Of a DNA stretch of 64,000 nt, positions 35,791-43,363 are shown in pieces. The translations under genes were made by a program, and so were the position numbers. The notes beneath the pieces were generated by a model. It saw only the letters and a list, made by a program, of their open reading frames with translations. It was not told where the DNA came from and made no database searches. Source of the DNA: Bacteroidales bacterium (lineage in GTDB: Bacteria > Bacteroidota > Bacteroidia > Bacteroidales > Lentimicrobiaceae); NCBI GenBank assembly GCA_024636955.1, contig JAGXGB010000004.1, forward strand, positions 1 through 64,000, written 5' to 3'. How positions within the stretch are numbered: the first letter of the stretch is position 1; each line of letters starts with the position of its first letter.

Positions 35791-36290
35791 TTCCTGCCTC
35801 CCGAATTTTTAAGTTTAATTGGTGGAACAGTTGATTCTTTAACCTGAGTGTTTGATAAACGGTATGCTACATTTGATTGCTTGCTTTGAAATACGAGATT
35901 AGATTTTACTGTGATGTATTCGTATCTCAGTTCCTCGAGTTGATTTTTAGTTCTGCCTATCTCAATGATTGTTTTCTCTGCATTGTATGAATTGGCTATA
36001 TACATAATGCCCATAAAGGTTATGAAGATTATAAAAGGTATTTGCCTCAGCAGGTTCTCACGGGTAAGAAAGCTACCATCAAGCACTGAGGCAGCCGACT
36101 TGCTGAATGAAATGTTTTTGTTTAGCATCTTCATTCTCCTGAAGCGCTTTTTGACAGCAACCTTAGGTTCAGGATCTTTTACAGGTTCAGCGGAGTCAGC
36201 TTTTTTGACGGTGTTTTTCTGAAGTGTAGGTTTTCTGTTTTTAACAACTTCAAATTCGGCTACCGCAGGTGTGTCATTGAATCTAGCCAT
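35787..36290 (-). CDS. FtsL-like division protein
   Basis: A 167-residue bitopic protein between rsmH and ftsI, the usual place of ftsL. A basic cytoplasmic N-terminus of about 90 residues precedes one membrane helix (~90-108, QIPFIIFITFMGIMYIANSY). A short coiled-coil-like periplasmic part follows (IIEIGRTKNQLEELRYEYITVKSNL). Position and topology support FtsL, but the sequence is poorly conserved. It overlaps rsmH by 8 bp and ftsI by 4 bp. Confidence 0.8.
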   Translation of the reverse strand: MARFNDTPAVAEFEVVKNRKPTLQKNTVKKADSAEPVKDPEPKVAVKKRFRRMKMLNKNISFSKSAASVLDGSFLTRENLLRQIPFIIFITFMGIMYIANSYNAEKTIIEIGRTKNQLEELRYEYITVKSNLVFQSKQSNVAYRLSNTQVKESTVPPIKLKNSGGRK

Positions 36291-37185
36291 GATTTGTCCT
36301 TTCTGCTGCCCTCAATTTGGCACTTCTTGATCTGGGATTTCCTTCTAACTCTTCTTCACCGGATATAATTGGCTTTCTGGTCAGGGGTTTAAAGGGAGCT
36401 AAGATGTTACCATAAAAGTCCTTTTCAAGTTCACCTTCAAAGTTGCCACTTCGCATATGGTTCTTAACAAGCCGATCTTCAAGTGAATGATATGATATAA
36501 CTACTAATCTACCACCTGGCTTAATTGCATTATTTGATTGAATAAGAAGCTCTTTCAATACCTCCAGCTCATTATTTACTTCAATTCTTAAAGCCTGAAA
36601 TATACGCGCGAAGAATTTGTTTTCACGACCTTTTTCAGCAAAGGACTTCAGTATTTCCTTTAACTCTGATGTGGATGATATTTCACCTTCAACCCTTGCA
36701 TTTACAAGCCGCTGGGCTATATGATAGGCATTGTCAAATTCACCGAATAATTTGAAAATCCGCTTAAGATCGTCAACATTATAGCTATTGATAACGTGCC
36801 GTGCACTCACACCTGAGCTTTGGTCCATGCGCAGATCGAGATCACTCTCAAAGCGGGTAGAGAATCCTCGTGCTGGATTGTCAATCTGAAAGGATGAAAT
36901 GCCAAGATCGGCAAGTATACCATCAACCGGAAAAGCTCTGTAAAATTTAAGAAAGTTTGTAAGGAATTTGAAATTCTGATTTATAAGTTGGAATCGGGGA
37001 TCATTTATGTTGTTATTCAGTGCATCCTTATCCTGATCAAATGCTAAAAGCCGGCCTGTTGTCAGTTTGTCGAGTATAGCCCTGGAATGACCTCCGCCAC
37101 CGAAGGTCACATCAACGTATATTCCCTCAGGCTTGATAGCCAAAAGGTCGATTGTTTCCTTTAGCAACACAGGATTATGATACAT
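36283..37185 (-). CDS. rsmH: 16S rRNA (cytosine(1402)-N4)-methyltransferase RsmH
   Basis: SAM-dependent methyltransferase for C1402 of 16S rRNA. It starts YHNPVLLKETIDLL and has the SAM loop IYVDVTFGGGGHSRAIL, GILADLGISSFQID, ARGFSTRFESDLDLRMD and the C-terminal VISYHSLEDRLVKNHM. Its length of 300 residues is normal. It begins 3 bp after mraZ and overlaps the ftsL-like gene. Confidence 0.97.
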   Translation of the reverse strand: MYHNPVLLKETIDLLAIKPEGIYVDVTFGGGGHSRAILDKLTTGRLLAFDQDKDALNNNINDPRFQLINQNFKFLTNFLKFYRAFPVDGILADLGISSFQIDNPARGFSTRFESDLDLRMDQSSGVSARHVINSYNVDDLKRIFKLFGEFDNAYHIAQRLVNARVEGEISSTSELKEILKSFAEKGRENKFFARIFQALRIEVNNELEVLKELLIQSNNAIKPGGRLVVISYHSLEDRLVKNHMRSGNFEGELEKDFYGNILAPFKPLTRKPIISGEEELEGNPRSRSAKLRAAERTNHG

Positions 37186-37188
37186 AGC

Positions 37189-37632
37189 TTAACTCATTTT
37201 ACCCATTACTTCTTCTGCTAACTCTGAGAAATTGATCTGATCTTCAGCAATTATAGCTTCATATTTATCTTTATCCCACACTTCAATGATATTGACGGCC
37301 GATGCTAATACCACATCTTTGGAGATGTTGGCAAAAACAGCCAAATCACGAGGTATTAACATTCTTCCGGAACTATCAAGTTCAACTTCTTTAACACCGG
37401 CCATAAATACCCTTATAAAGTCGGTATTCTTCTTTGTATACCTGCCTAATTTGTTGATCCCTTCTACCGCTTCATCCCATTCAACTCTTGGAAATATTTC
37501 AAGACATTGCTGGAAAATGCTGCGTTTTATAATGAAACCAGTAGAAATTATAGGTTCAAGCTGATTTTTAAGGGCAGTAGGTAGTAAAATCCTGCCTTTA
37601 TTATCAACTTTGCACTCGTGAACTCCTATCAT
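37189..37632 (-). CDS. mraZ: Transcriptional regulator MraZ
   Basis: AbrB-fold DNA-binding protein that controls the division and wall cluster. Two MraZ repeats are visible: HECKVDNKGRILLPTALKNQL (about 5-25) and VELDSSGRMLIPRDLAVFA (about 84-102). The protein is 147 residues long. It is the first gene of the cluster. Its likely own operator, three TGGGN-type repeats with 10-bp period, is about 50 bp upstream. Confidence 0.96.
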   Translation of the reverse strand: MIGVHECKVDNKGRILLPTALKNQLEPIISTGFIIKRSIFQQCLEIFPRVEWDEAVEGINKLGRYTKKNTDFIRVFMAGVKEVELDSSGRMLIPRDLAVFANISKDVVLASAVNIIEVWDKDKYEAIIAEDQINFSELAEEVMGKMS

Positions 37633-37680
37633 TTCCAGTATGTTATATATGTCGGTTTAAGAGTGTAAATATAGTGCATA

Positions 37681-37708
37681 AAACCACTTTTTCCCACTTT
37701 TTCCCACA
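37681..37708 (-). promoter_or_regulatory. MraZ operator repeats
   Basis: On the minus strand, GTGGGAAAAA occurs twice and GTGGTTTT once, with exact 10-bp spacing (CCAC on the plus strand at 84-87, 94-97 and 704-707 of the 37600s). MraZ in known systems binds tandem TGGGN repeats separated by 5 nt, which is this pattern. The site is 49 bp upstream of mraZ, over the likely promoter. Confidence 0.75.
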
Positions 37709-37910
37709 TTTGTTGATAACTTTTACCTTAAATTTTGACCTAAAAAGAAGATGATATCTGTAAATATTTGCTAATCAGTTAATTATACTATCATAACTGG
37801 TTATTAACATATATTATGGTGAAAGGATTTATGATGGAGTGTGTCATCAACAGGTGAATTCGCTATTTTTGTAGAATTAAAACACTCTGCTTTAAAAGCT
37901 TGCACAAACA

Positions 37911-38768
37911 ATGCGTCCGGAAAATACTGAGTTTAAATTTATTGATGTCGAGAAAGTGATTGAAGGGAAGAATCCCAGGTTATTAAAGATTCTTCCGAAG
38001 TTTATAATCAATTACTTAAAGAGAATCCTTCATCAAGAAAGGTTAAACGGCATCATTCACAGAAACAGGGAAAAGCATGGCATTGAATTCCTTGATGCTG
38101 TTCTTAAAGAGTTCAATGTAAATATCAAAGTAAATGGTCAACACCATTTAAAGGACGATAAAAGTTTCGTAGCTGTTTCAAATCATCCACTTGGAGGATT
38201 GGATGGCATGGCGCTCATGTTGGCTATTGGGCGAATCAACCCTGCTATTTCAATGACAGCCAACGATTTCCTGATGCATATTGAAAATTTAAGATCATTA
38301 TTTGTGCCAGTAAACAAACATGGTTCAAATGCTGAAAATATTGAAGCCTTAAACAAAACATTTGAATCAGGCAAGCTTGTAATTTTCTTCCCAGCTGGAC
38401 TATGCTCACGAAAAGTTGGAAACCAGATCATTGATCTTGACTGGAAAAAGACTTTTTTATCACAGGCAAGGAAGTTTGGCAGGCATATTTTACCAGTTCA
38501 TATCAGTGGTAAGAATTCCTCCCTTTTCTACAACCTGGCACGTTTAAGGACTAAGATTGGCTTGAAGGCTAACATTGAAATGCTATATCTGGTAGATGAA
38601 ATGTTTAAACAGGATAACAAAGACATTGTTATTACCTTTGGGAAGCCAATATCGGTTGATTTCTTTGATAAGAGATTAAAAGATAAGGAATGGGCATCGA
38701 GGCTTCGCAGTTATGTTTATACGCTCGAAAAAGATGCCAATGCAGAGTTTACACCAACCGTATACTAA
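37911..38768 (+). CDS. glsA: PlsC-type acyltransferase, GlsA-like (amino-acid lipid O-acyltransferase)
   Basis: Membrane-associated acyltransferase with the variant motif NHPLGGLD (about 97-104) for the catalytic HxxxxD, and a downstream VIFFPAGLCSRK substrate loop. Its partner directly behind is a GNAT-type N-acyltransferase. In Bacteroides the pair GlsB (N-acylation) and GlsA (O-acylation) makes glycine lipids; elsewhere the same chemistry gives ornithine lipids. Which amino acid is used here cannot be read from the sequence. The stop is 1 bp before the partner's start. Confidence 0.75.
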   Translation: MRPENTEFKFIDVEKVIEGKNPRLLKILPKFIINYLKRILHQERLNGIIHRNREKHGIEFLDAVLKEFNVNIKVNGQHHLKDDKSFVAVSNHPLGGLDGMALMLAIGRINPAISMTANDFLMHIENLRSLFVPVNKHGSNAENIEALNKTFESGKLVIFFPAGLCSRKVGNQIIDLDWKKTFLSQARKFGRHILPVHISGKNSSLFYNLARLRTKIGLKANIEMLYLVDEMFKQDNKDIVITFGKPISVDFFDKRLKDKEWASRLRSYVYTLEKDANAEFTPTVY

Positions 38769-38769
38769 C

Positions 38770-39696
38770 ATGGAAAATATAATTCCCCCTGTTCCCAGGG
38801 AGATACTAGAAAAGGAATTAACTCCTGATCGCCTGCTAAGAAAGACAAACGCAGGTAATAACCTTATTTATGTGGTTAATTATCATAACGCCCCCAACGT
38901 TACACTTGAAATTGGTCGCTTACGTGAAGTTACCTTCAGAGATGCCGGTGGTGGAACAGGAATGAGTTATGATCTGGATGATTATGATACTGAGGAGAAT
39001 CCATTTCAGCAACTTCTGGTGTGGAATCCATTAGATAAGGAAATTGTGGGCGGATACAGATATCTGCACTGCCGTGACCTTATGCCTGATATTAATAATC
39101 AGTATCATACACCAACCTTCAAGCTATTTAAGTATAGTGATGAATTCCTGAAGGAGTACCTGCCTTACACAATTGAACTGGGAAGGTCGTTTGTACAGCC
39201 TAATTACCAGCCAACTAATAATATTAGAAAGGGAATGTATTCGCTTGATAATATATGGGACGGTTTAGGTGCAGTGATATTACAAAATCCTGATGCGAGG
39301 TATTACTTCGGAAAGATAACAATGTACCCCGATTACAATGTTGAAGCAAGGGACCTTATATTGTATTTCATGCAGAAATATTTTGGTGATACTAAAAAAC
39401 TGGTTTATCCAAACCTTCCCATCAAGCTTAGCACTGATACTAAAATCCTGGAATCAACCTTTGAAAACAATGTTTATGAAAAGGATTACAAAGTGTTGAT
39501 ACAGAATGTGCGTGCTCTGGGTGAATCAATACCGCCTTTGGTGAATGCTTACATGAATCTTTCATCAACTATGAAGTTTTTTGGCACAGCAATAAACCCC
39601 GGTTTTGGGGAAGTTGAAGAATCAGGTATACTCATCACCATTGCAGATATATATGGAATGAAGATTGAGCGTCATCTTTCCGTTCCTCAGGAATAG
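38770..39696 (+). CDS. glsB: GNAT-type N-acyltransferase, GlsB-like
   Basis: Cytoplasmic acyltransferase of the OlsB/GlsB kind. Visible: YVVNYHNAPNVTLEIGRLREVTFRDAGGGTG, EIVGGYRYLHC, and the ELGRSFVQPNYQPTNNIRKG block. It would attach the first fatty acid to the amino group of glycine or ornithine. The start at 38770 follows the glsA-like stop by 1 bp and gives the natural N-terminus (MENIIPPVPRE); an earlier in-frame Met inside the upstream gene is unlikely. The protein is about 308 residues long. Confidence 0.8.
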   Translation: MENIIPPVPREILEKELTPDRLLRKTNAGNNLIYVVNYHNAPNVTLEIGRLREVTFRDAGGGTGMSYDLDDYDTEENPFQQLLVWNPLDKEIVGGYRYLHCRDLMPDINNQYHTPTFKLFKYSDEFLKEYLPYTIELGRSFVQPNYQPTNNIRKGMYSLDNIWDGLGAVILQNPDARYYFGKITMYPDYNVEARDLILYFMQKYFGDTKKLVYPNLPIKLSTDTKILESTFENNVYEKDYKVLIQNVRALGESIPPLVNAYMNLSSTMKFFGTAINPGFGEVEESGILITIADIYGMKIERHLSVPQE

Positions 39697-39721
39697 GACT
39701 ACATATTACTAATCAAAAAGC

Positions 39722-40330
39722 ATGATCATCCATAAGGCAGAATTCCTGGCAAGTAATACTGACTATCGGAAATGTCCGAAACTCGATAAGCCTGAATATG
39801 CTTTCATCGGAAGGTCTAATGTTGGAAAGTCTTCACTTATAAATTACCTGCTTAATCGTAAAAATCTTGCACGTGTATCTTCAACACCCGGTAAGACAAG
39901 ACTGATAAACCATTTCCTAGTCAATGATGCTTGGGTGTTGGTTGATCTTCCCGGTTATGGATATGCAAGGATATCAAAGACTGAACGTGAGAAGTGGGAG
40001 ATTATGATCCATAATTATATTACAAAAAGGGAAGATCTGCTTTTAACTTTCATTCTCATTGACAGCCGAATAGAATTCAAAGAGTCGGACAAGAACATGA
40101 TCAACTGGTTTGGCGAAAAGCAATTACCTTTTGCTATCGTATTTACAAAGAGCGATAAATTATCACCTAATCAGCTTGCCAGCAACATTGCTGCCGTAAA
40201 GAAAAATCTTCTTCAATTCTGGGAAGAGTTGCCACCGATGTACATTACCTCAACCGTAACAGGAAAAGGATGTGATGACATCCTTAGTTTCATTGCAGAA
40301 AATAATAAAATCTGGGAAGCCAGTAACTAA
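39722..40330 (+). CDS. engB: Ribosome biogenesis GTPase EngB (YsxC/YihA)
   Basis: Small GTPase needed for assembly of the large ribosomal subunit. G1 loop GRSNVGKSS at 30-38, G2 Thr in SSTPGKT, G3 DLPGYG, G4 TKSD and G5 SxVTGKG-like end. Its length of 202 residues is normal. It follows glsB on the same strand with 25 bp spacing and may be co-transcribed. Confidence 0.96.
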   Translation: MIIHKAEFLASNTDYRKCPKLDKPEYAFIGRSNVGKSSLINYLLNRKNLARVSSTPGKTRLINHFLVNDAWVLVDLPGYGYARISKTEREKWEIMIHNYITKREDLLLTFILIDSRIEFKESDKNMINWFGEKQLPFAIVFTKSDKLSPNQLASNIAAVKKNLLQFWEELPPMYITSTVTGKGCDDILSFIAENNKIWEASN

Positions 40331-40342
40331 AAAATCCTTTAC

Positions 40343-40669
40343 TTATACTACTTCTACAAGTAAGAAGTTTTTGGGTACAAGGTCACCCTGTTTCACATGT
40401 ATTTTCTTTACGATGCCGTCAATCGGTGATATCAGGTTATTGGCCATTTTCATCGCTTCAAGCTCAAGCAGGTGAGTACCTTTTTTCACTTTATCACCTT
40501 CCTTAACAGAAATCTTTAGAATAGTACCAGGTATAAAGGCACATACATGCCCTAAATTAGCAGGTGCATAGGCTTTACGTGCCAGGTACTTTTTAGTTAA
40601 CCTTGTTTTGTATTTGACGTTATCAATTATGATAGTCTTTATTTCCTGTGGTTCGTTACTTTCTGCCAT
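40343..40669 (-). CDS. Biotin carboxyl carrier protein
   Basis: A 108-residue biotinyl domain protein. The biotin attachment motif is EAMKMA at 71-76 with Lys74 as the acceptor, and the fold runs from GTILKISVKEGDKVKKGTHLLEL to GIVKKIHVKQGDLV. It carries CO2 as carboxybiotin between enzyme sites. It is directly downstream (11 bp) of a carboxyltransferase gene, so the two form one complex. Confidence 0.92.
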   Translation of the reverse strand: MAESNEPQEIKTIIIDNVKYKTRLTKKYLARKAYAPANLGHVCAFIPGTILKISVKEGDKVKKGTHLLELEAMKMANNLISPIDGIVKKIHVKQGDLVPKNFLLVEVV

Positions 40670-40680
40670 TAGAGCTAATT

Positions 40681-42228
40681 TTAGAATGGAGGTATTCCGT
40701 GTTTCTTCTTAGGTGTTTCCTGAACCTTTTCAGTAGATATTAACAGGGCATGTATAAGCATATTCCTGGTTTCTGAAGGTTCAATAACAGCATCTACATA
40801 GCCATATGCAGCGGCAACGTAAGGATTGGCAAACTTCTCTTTATACTCCTTGATTTTAAGTTTGCGCATTTCATCAGGATTTTCGGCATTCTTTATTTCA
40901 TTCCTGAAAATAATATTGGCAGCTCCTTCAGGACCCATTACAGCAATTTCAGCAGTAGGCCATGCAAACACAAAATCAGCTCTCAGATGGCTTGAGCACA
41001 TAGCAATATAGCCTCCTCCGTATGCTTTTCTTAAAATCACGGTCATTTTTGGCACTGTAGCTTCTGAATAAGCATAAAGTACCTTGGCACCGTGCCTGAT
41101 TACGCCTGCATGTTCCTGGTCAACCCCTGGCAGATAACCCGGAAGGTCAACCAATGTTACTAATGGAATATTGAATGCATCGCAGTACCTAATAAAGCGG
41201 GCAGCCTTATCAGATGAATCAACATCAAGTACACCTGCAAGGACCAAAGGCTGATTGGCAACAAAGCCTACAGTATGTCCGTTCAGGCGGGCAAAGCCAA
41301 TAACCATGTTTGCGGCAAACATACTCTGCACTTCAAAGAATTCCGAATCGTCAACAATAGCCCTTATGATATCTTTAACATCATAAGGCTGGCGGGGATT
41401 AGTCGGGAATATATTGTCAATATTGTAGCTTCTTGTTCTGGGTGGTTTCTTTGGGAAAGGTTCGGCTTTCTTAATATTATTCCAGGGAATAAAGCTGCAT
41501 AAGGTCTTAATCTGTTCAAAACACTCATTCTCACTTTCAGCAAAAAAATGGGCATTACCGGTAATCTCACTCTGTACCCGTGCACCACCAAGTTCTTCCA
41601 TAGAGATCTCCTCACCAAGAACCGTCTTTATGACTTCAGGCCCTGTGATGAACATCTTTGAGATTTTATCCACAACAAATACAAAATCAGTAAGTGCAGG
41701 TGAATAAACAGCACCACCGGCACATGGACCAAGTATAACGCTGATTTGTGGTATAACTCCTGAAGCTTGTGTATTGCGGTAGAATATCTCACCATAACCA
41801 GCCAGTGAATTAACACCTTCCTGTATACGAGCTCCACCAGAATCATTTATTCCTATAATTGGCACCTTTAGTTTCATGGCATGATCCATGATCTTAGTAA
41901 TCTTCTTGGCATGCATCCAACCCAATGAGCCACCGGCAACTGTAAAGTCTTGTGCATATATACATACAGGATAACCGTTCAATGTCCCGGTACCAGTAAT
42001 TACTCCGTCGCCCGGTAAGTATTTATCACCCATGTTAAAGTCCTTACCTGCATGTTCTACAAATAAGTCATACTCATGAAATGATTTAGGATCAAGTAAT
42101 GCTATGATTCTTTCACGGGCAGTCATCTTACCCGTTGCCTTCTGCTTCTCAATAGCTACTTGTCCGCCTCCCATCAATGCGTCACGCATCCTCTTTTTGA
42201 GGTCAGATGTTTTTTTTGTTAATGACAT
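40681..42228 (-). CDS. Acyl-CoA carboxylase / methylmalonyl-CoA decarboxylase carboxyltransferase subunit
   Basis: A 515-residue carboxyltransferase of the crotonase fold. It starts with DPKSFHEYDLFVEHAGKDF and has GVVTG-type acyl-CoA site (DGVITGTGTLNG), GINDSGGARIQEGV, GPCAGGAVYSPALTDF, and the second half LVDLPGYLPGVDQEHAG and RKAYGGGYIAM. Such subunits work either in propionyl-CoA carboxylase or in the membrane methylmalonyl-CoA decarboxylase. Only a biotin carrier accompanies it here; neither a biotin carboxylase nor a sodium-pump membrane subunit is adjacent, so the direction of the reaction is open. Confidence 0.88.
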   Translation of the reverse strand: MSLTKKTSDLKKRMRDALMGGGQVAIEKQKATGKMTARERIIALLDPKSFHEYDLFVEHAGKDFNMGDKYLPGDGVITGTGTLNGYPVCIYAQDFTVAGGSLGWMHAKKITKIMDHAMKLKVPIIGINDSGGARIQEGVNSLAGYGEIFYRNTQASGVIPQISVILGPCAGGAVYSPALTDFVFVVDKISKMFITGPEVIKTVLGEEISMEELGGARVQSEITGNAHFFAESENECFEQIKTLCSFIPWNNIKKAEPFPKKPPRTRSYNIDNIFPTNPRQPYDVKDIIRAIVDDSEFFEVQSMFAANMVIGFARLNGHTVGFVANQPLVLAGVLDVDSSDKAARFIRYCDAFNIPLVTLVDLPGYLPGVDQEHAGVIRHGAKVLYAYSEATVPKMTVILRKAYGGGYIAMCSSHLRADFVFAWPTAEIAVMGPEGAANIIFRNEIKNAENPDEMRKLKIKEYKEKFANPYVAAAYGYVDAVIEPSETRNMLIHALLISTEKVQETPKKKHGIPPF

Positions 42229-42611
42229 TTGTGAAGTTTTAGATTATTCTCTCTTTTCCCTTTACTCAGCGTTTTTGCAAAAGCACACAAAGGTACTACT
42301 AAAATTAAAAGCAAAGAGAGGTGCAATATCAATTGTTGGTAAAATTGTAACTTAATTTAAACACAACTGCCTGATTAGATAACAAGTATCCTATATTTGG
42401 ATTGTTCATCTATACCTTAATTTTAAGGTAATCTTAAGTTTAGATTCTTCTAACTTAAAAGTCTATATATTTAGGGCATTATCTTAATGTTCTTAAAACC
42501 TAAGTGCAGAAATCTCAATAAACTAGCACCGACGCTCATTACAGAAGGTTCCTGTTCTCCATAATTATTTTTAGTGCCGTTTCTACTTACTTTTGTAATA
42601 AAATAAATGAA
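42229..42611. other. 383-bp divergent intergenic region
   Basis: No gene is seen. For the minus strand there is a -7 element TACCTTTG (42295-42288) before the carboxyltransferase gene. For the plus strand there are TATATTTG (42392-42399) and TACTTTTG (42588-42595), the latter 17 bp before the YjbR-family start. An inverted repeat TACCTTAA-TT-TTAAGGTA lies at 42413-42430 between them and could be a regulator site. Confidence 0.5.
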
Positions 42612-42938
42612 ATGGATATTGAGCAACTACGCGAATATTGTTTGAGTCTTCCTGAAGTAACTGAAAGTTTCCCTTTTGATGAAACTACATTGGTATTTAA
42701 AGCCAGAGGAAAAATGTTCCTCTTAACTGATCTTGAAGGACAGTTTAGTATGAACGTAAAGTGTGATCCTGAAAAGGCAGTTGAATTAAGAGAACATTAT
42801 CCATGTGTGAAACCAGGATACCATATGAACAAAAAATACTGGAACACAATAGATATTGATGGCTCAATAAATGATCGTACACTGATAGAATGGATCAATG
42901 ATTCCTACTCATTGGTTTTAAAGCCAAAAAAGAAATAA
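42612..42938 (+). CDS. MmcQ/YjbR-family protein
   Basis: A 108-residue single-domain protein: EQLREYCLSLPEVTESFPFDE at the start, FLLTDLEGQFSMNVKCDPEKAVELRE, then PGYHMNKKYWNTIDIDGSI. This is the CyaY-like YjbR fold, seen in proteins called DNA-binding in annotation, though the biochemical role is uncertain. It has its own -7 element and no operon partner. Confidence 0.88.
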   Translation: MDIEQLREYCLSLPEVTESFPFDETTLVFKARGKMFLLTDLEGQFSMNVKCDPEKAVELREHYPCVKPGYHMNKKYWNTIDIDGSINDRTLIEWINDSYSLVLKPKKK

Positions 42939-43080
42939 TAATTCAGCATCAATCACTCCTTTCAATTTATGGATCATCAAGCAACCCAAGCTTATGGTTC
43001 CATTTTCATTAAAAGATTCAGTGCACCGAATAAATAAACAGGAAATGCTTACGCAGGCTGGTAGCATTCATTGATGTTCT

Positions 43081-43317
43081 TTAGGTAGTTTGGTCGCTTT
43101 CTTTGGTTTTGTCCTTTATTTTGTACATATCAAATAACAAATAACCAAGTACAGCACCCCACAGTATGCTCATGTAAGGGTTTGATGTTATAGCACAACC
43201 ACCGCTGGTGCAACCAATAAAATGATAGTAAAGGTATCCGGCCAAGGCACCAATGACCAAGCCTATTATATTTTTTATAGAATTCTTTGACTGAATCTTT
43301 TCGATCAGGTTATTCAT
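43081..43317 (-). CDS. Small two-helix membrane protein (DUF6132-like)
   Basis: A 78-residue protein with two membrane helices (about 15-33 and 50-66) joined by a loop containing two cysteines (IGCTSGGCAITSNPYMS). The helices are glycine-rich (GLVIGALAGYLYYHF). The pattern agrees with DUF6132 proteins, small membrane proteins of unknown function often near sulfur or redox genes. Nothing in the neighbourhood clarifies its role; mutS2 is directly upstream on the opposite side of a 46-bp gap. Confidence 0.7.
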   Translation of the reverse strand: MNNLIEKIQSKNSIKNIIGLVIGALAGYLYYHFIGCTSGGCAITSNPYMSILWGAVLGYLLFDMYKIKDKTKESDQTT

Positions 43318-43363
43318 TATTCTAAATTTTTAGTTGAGTTAACAAAAGGCAGTAATATAAAGT

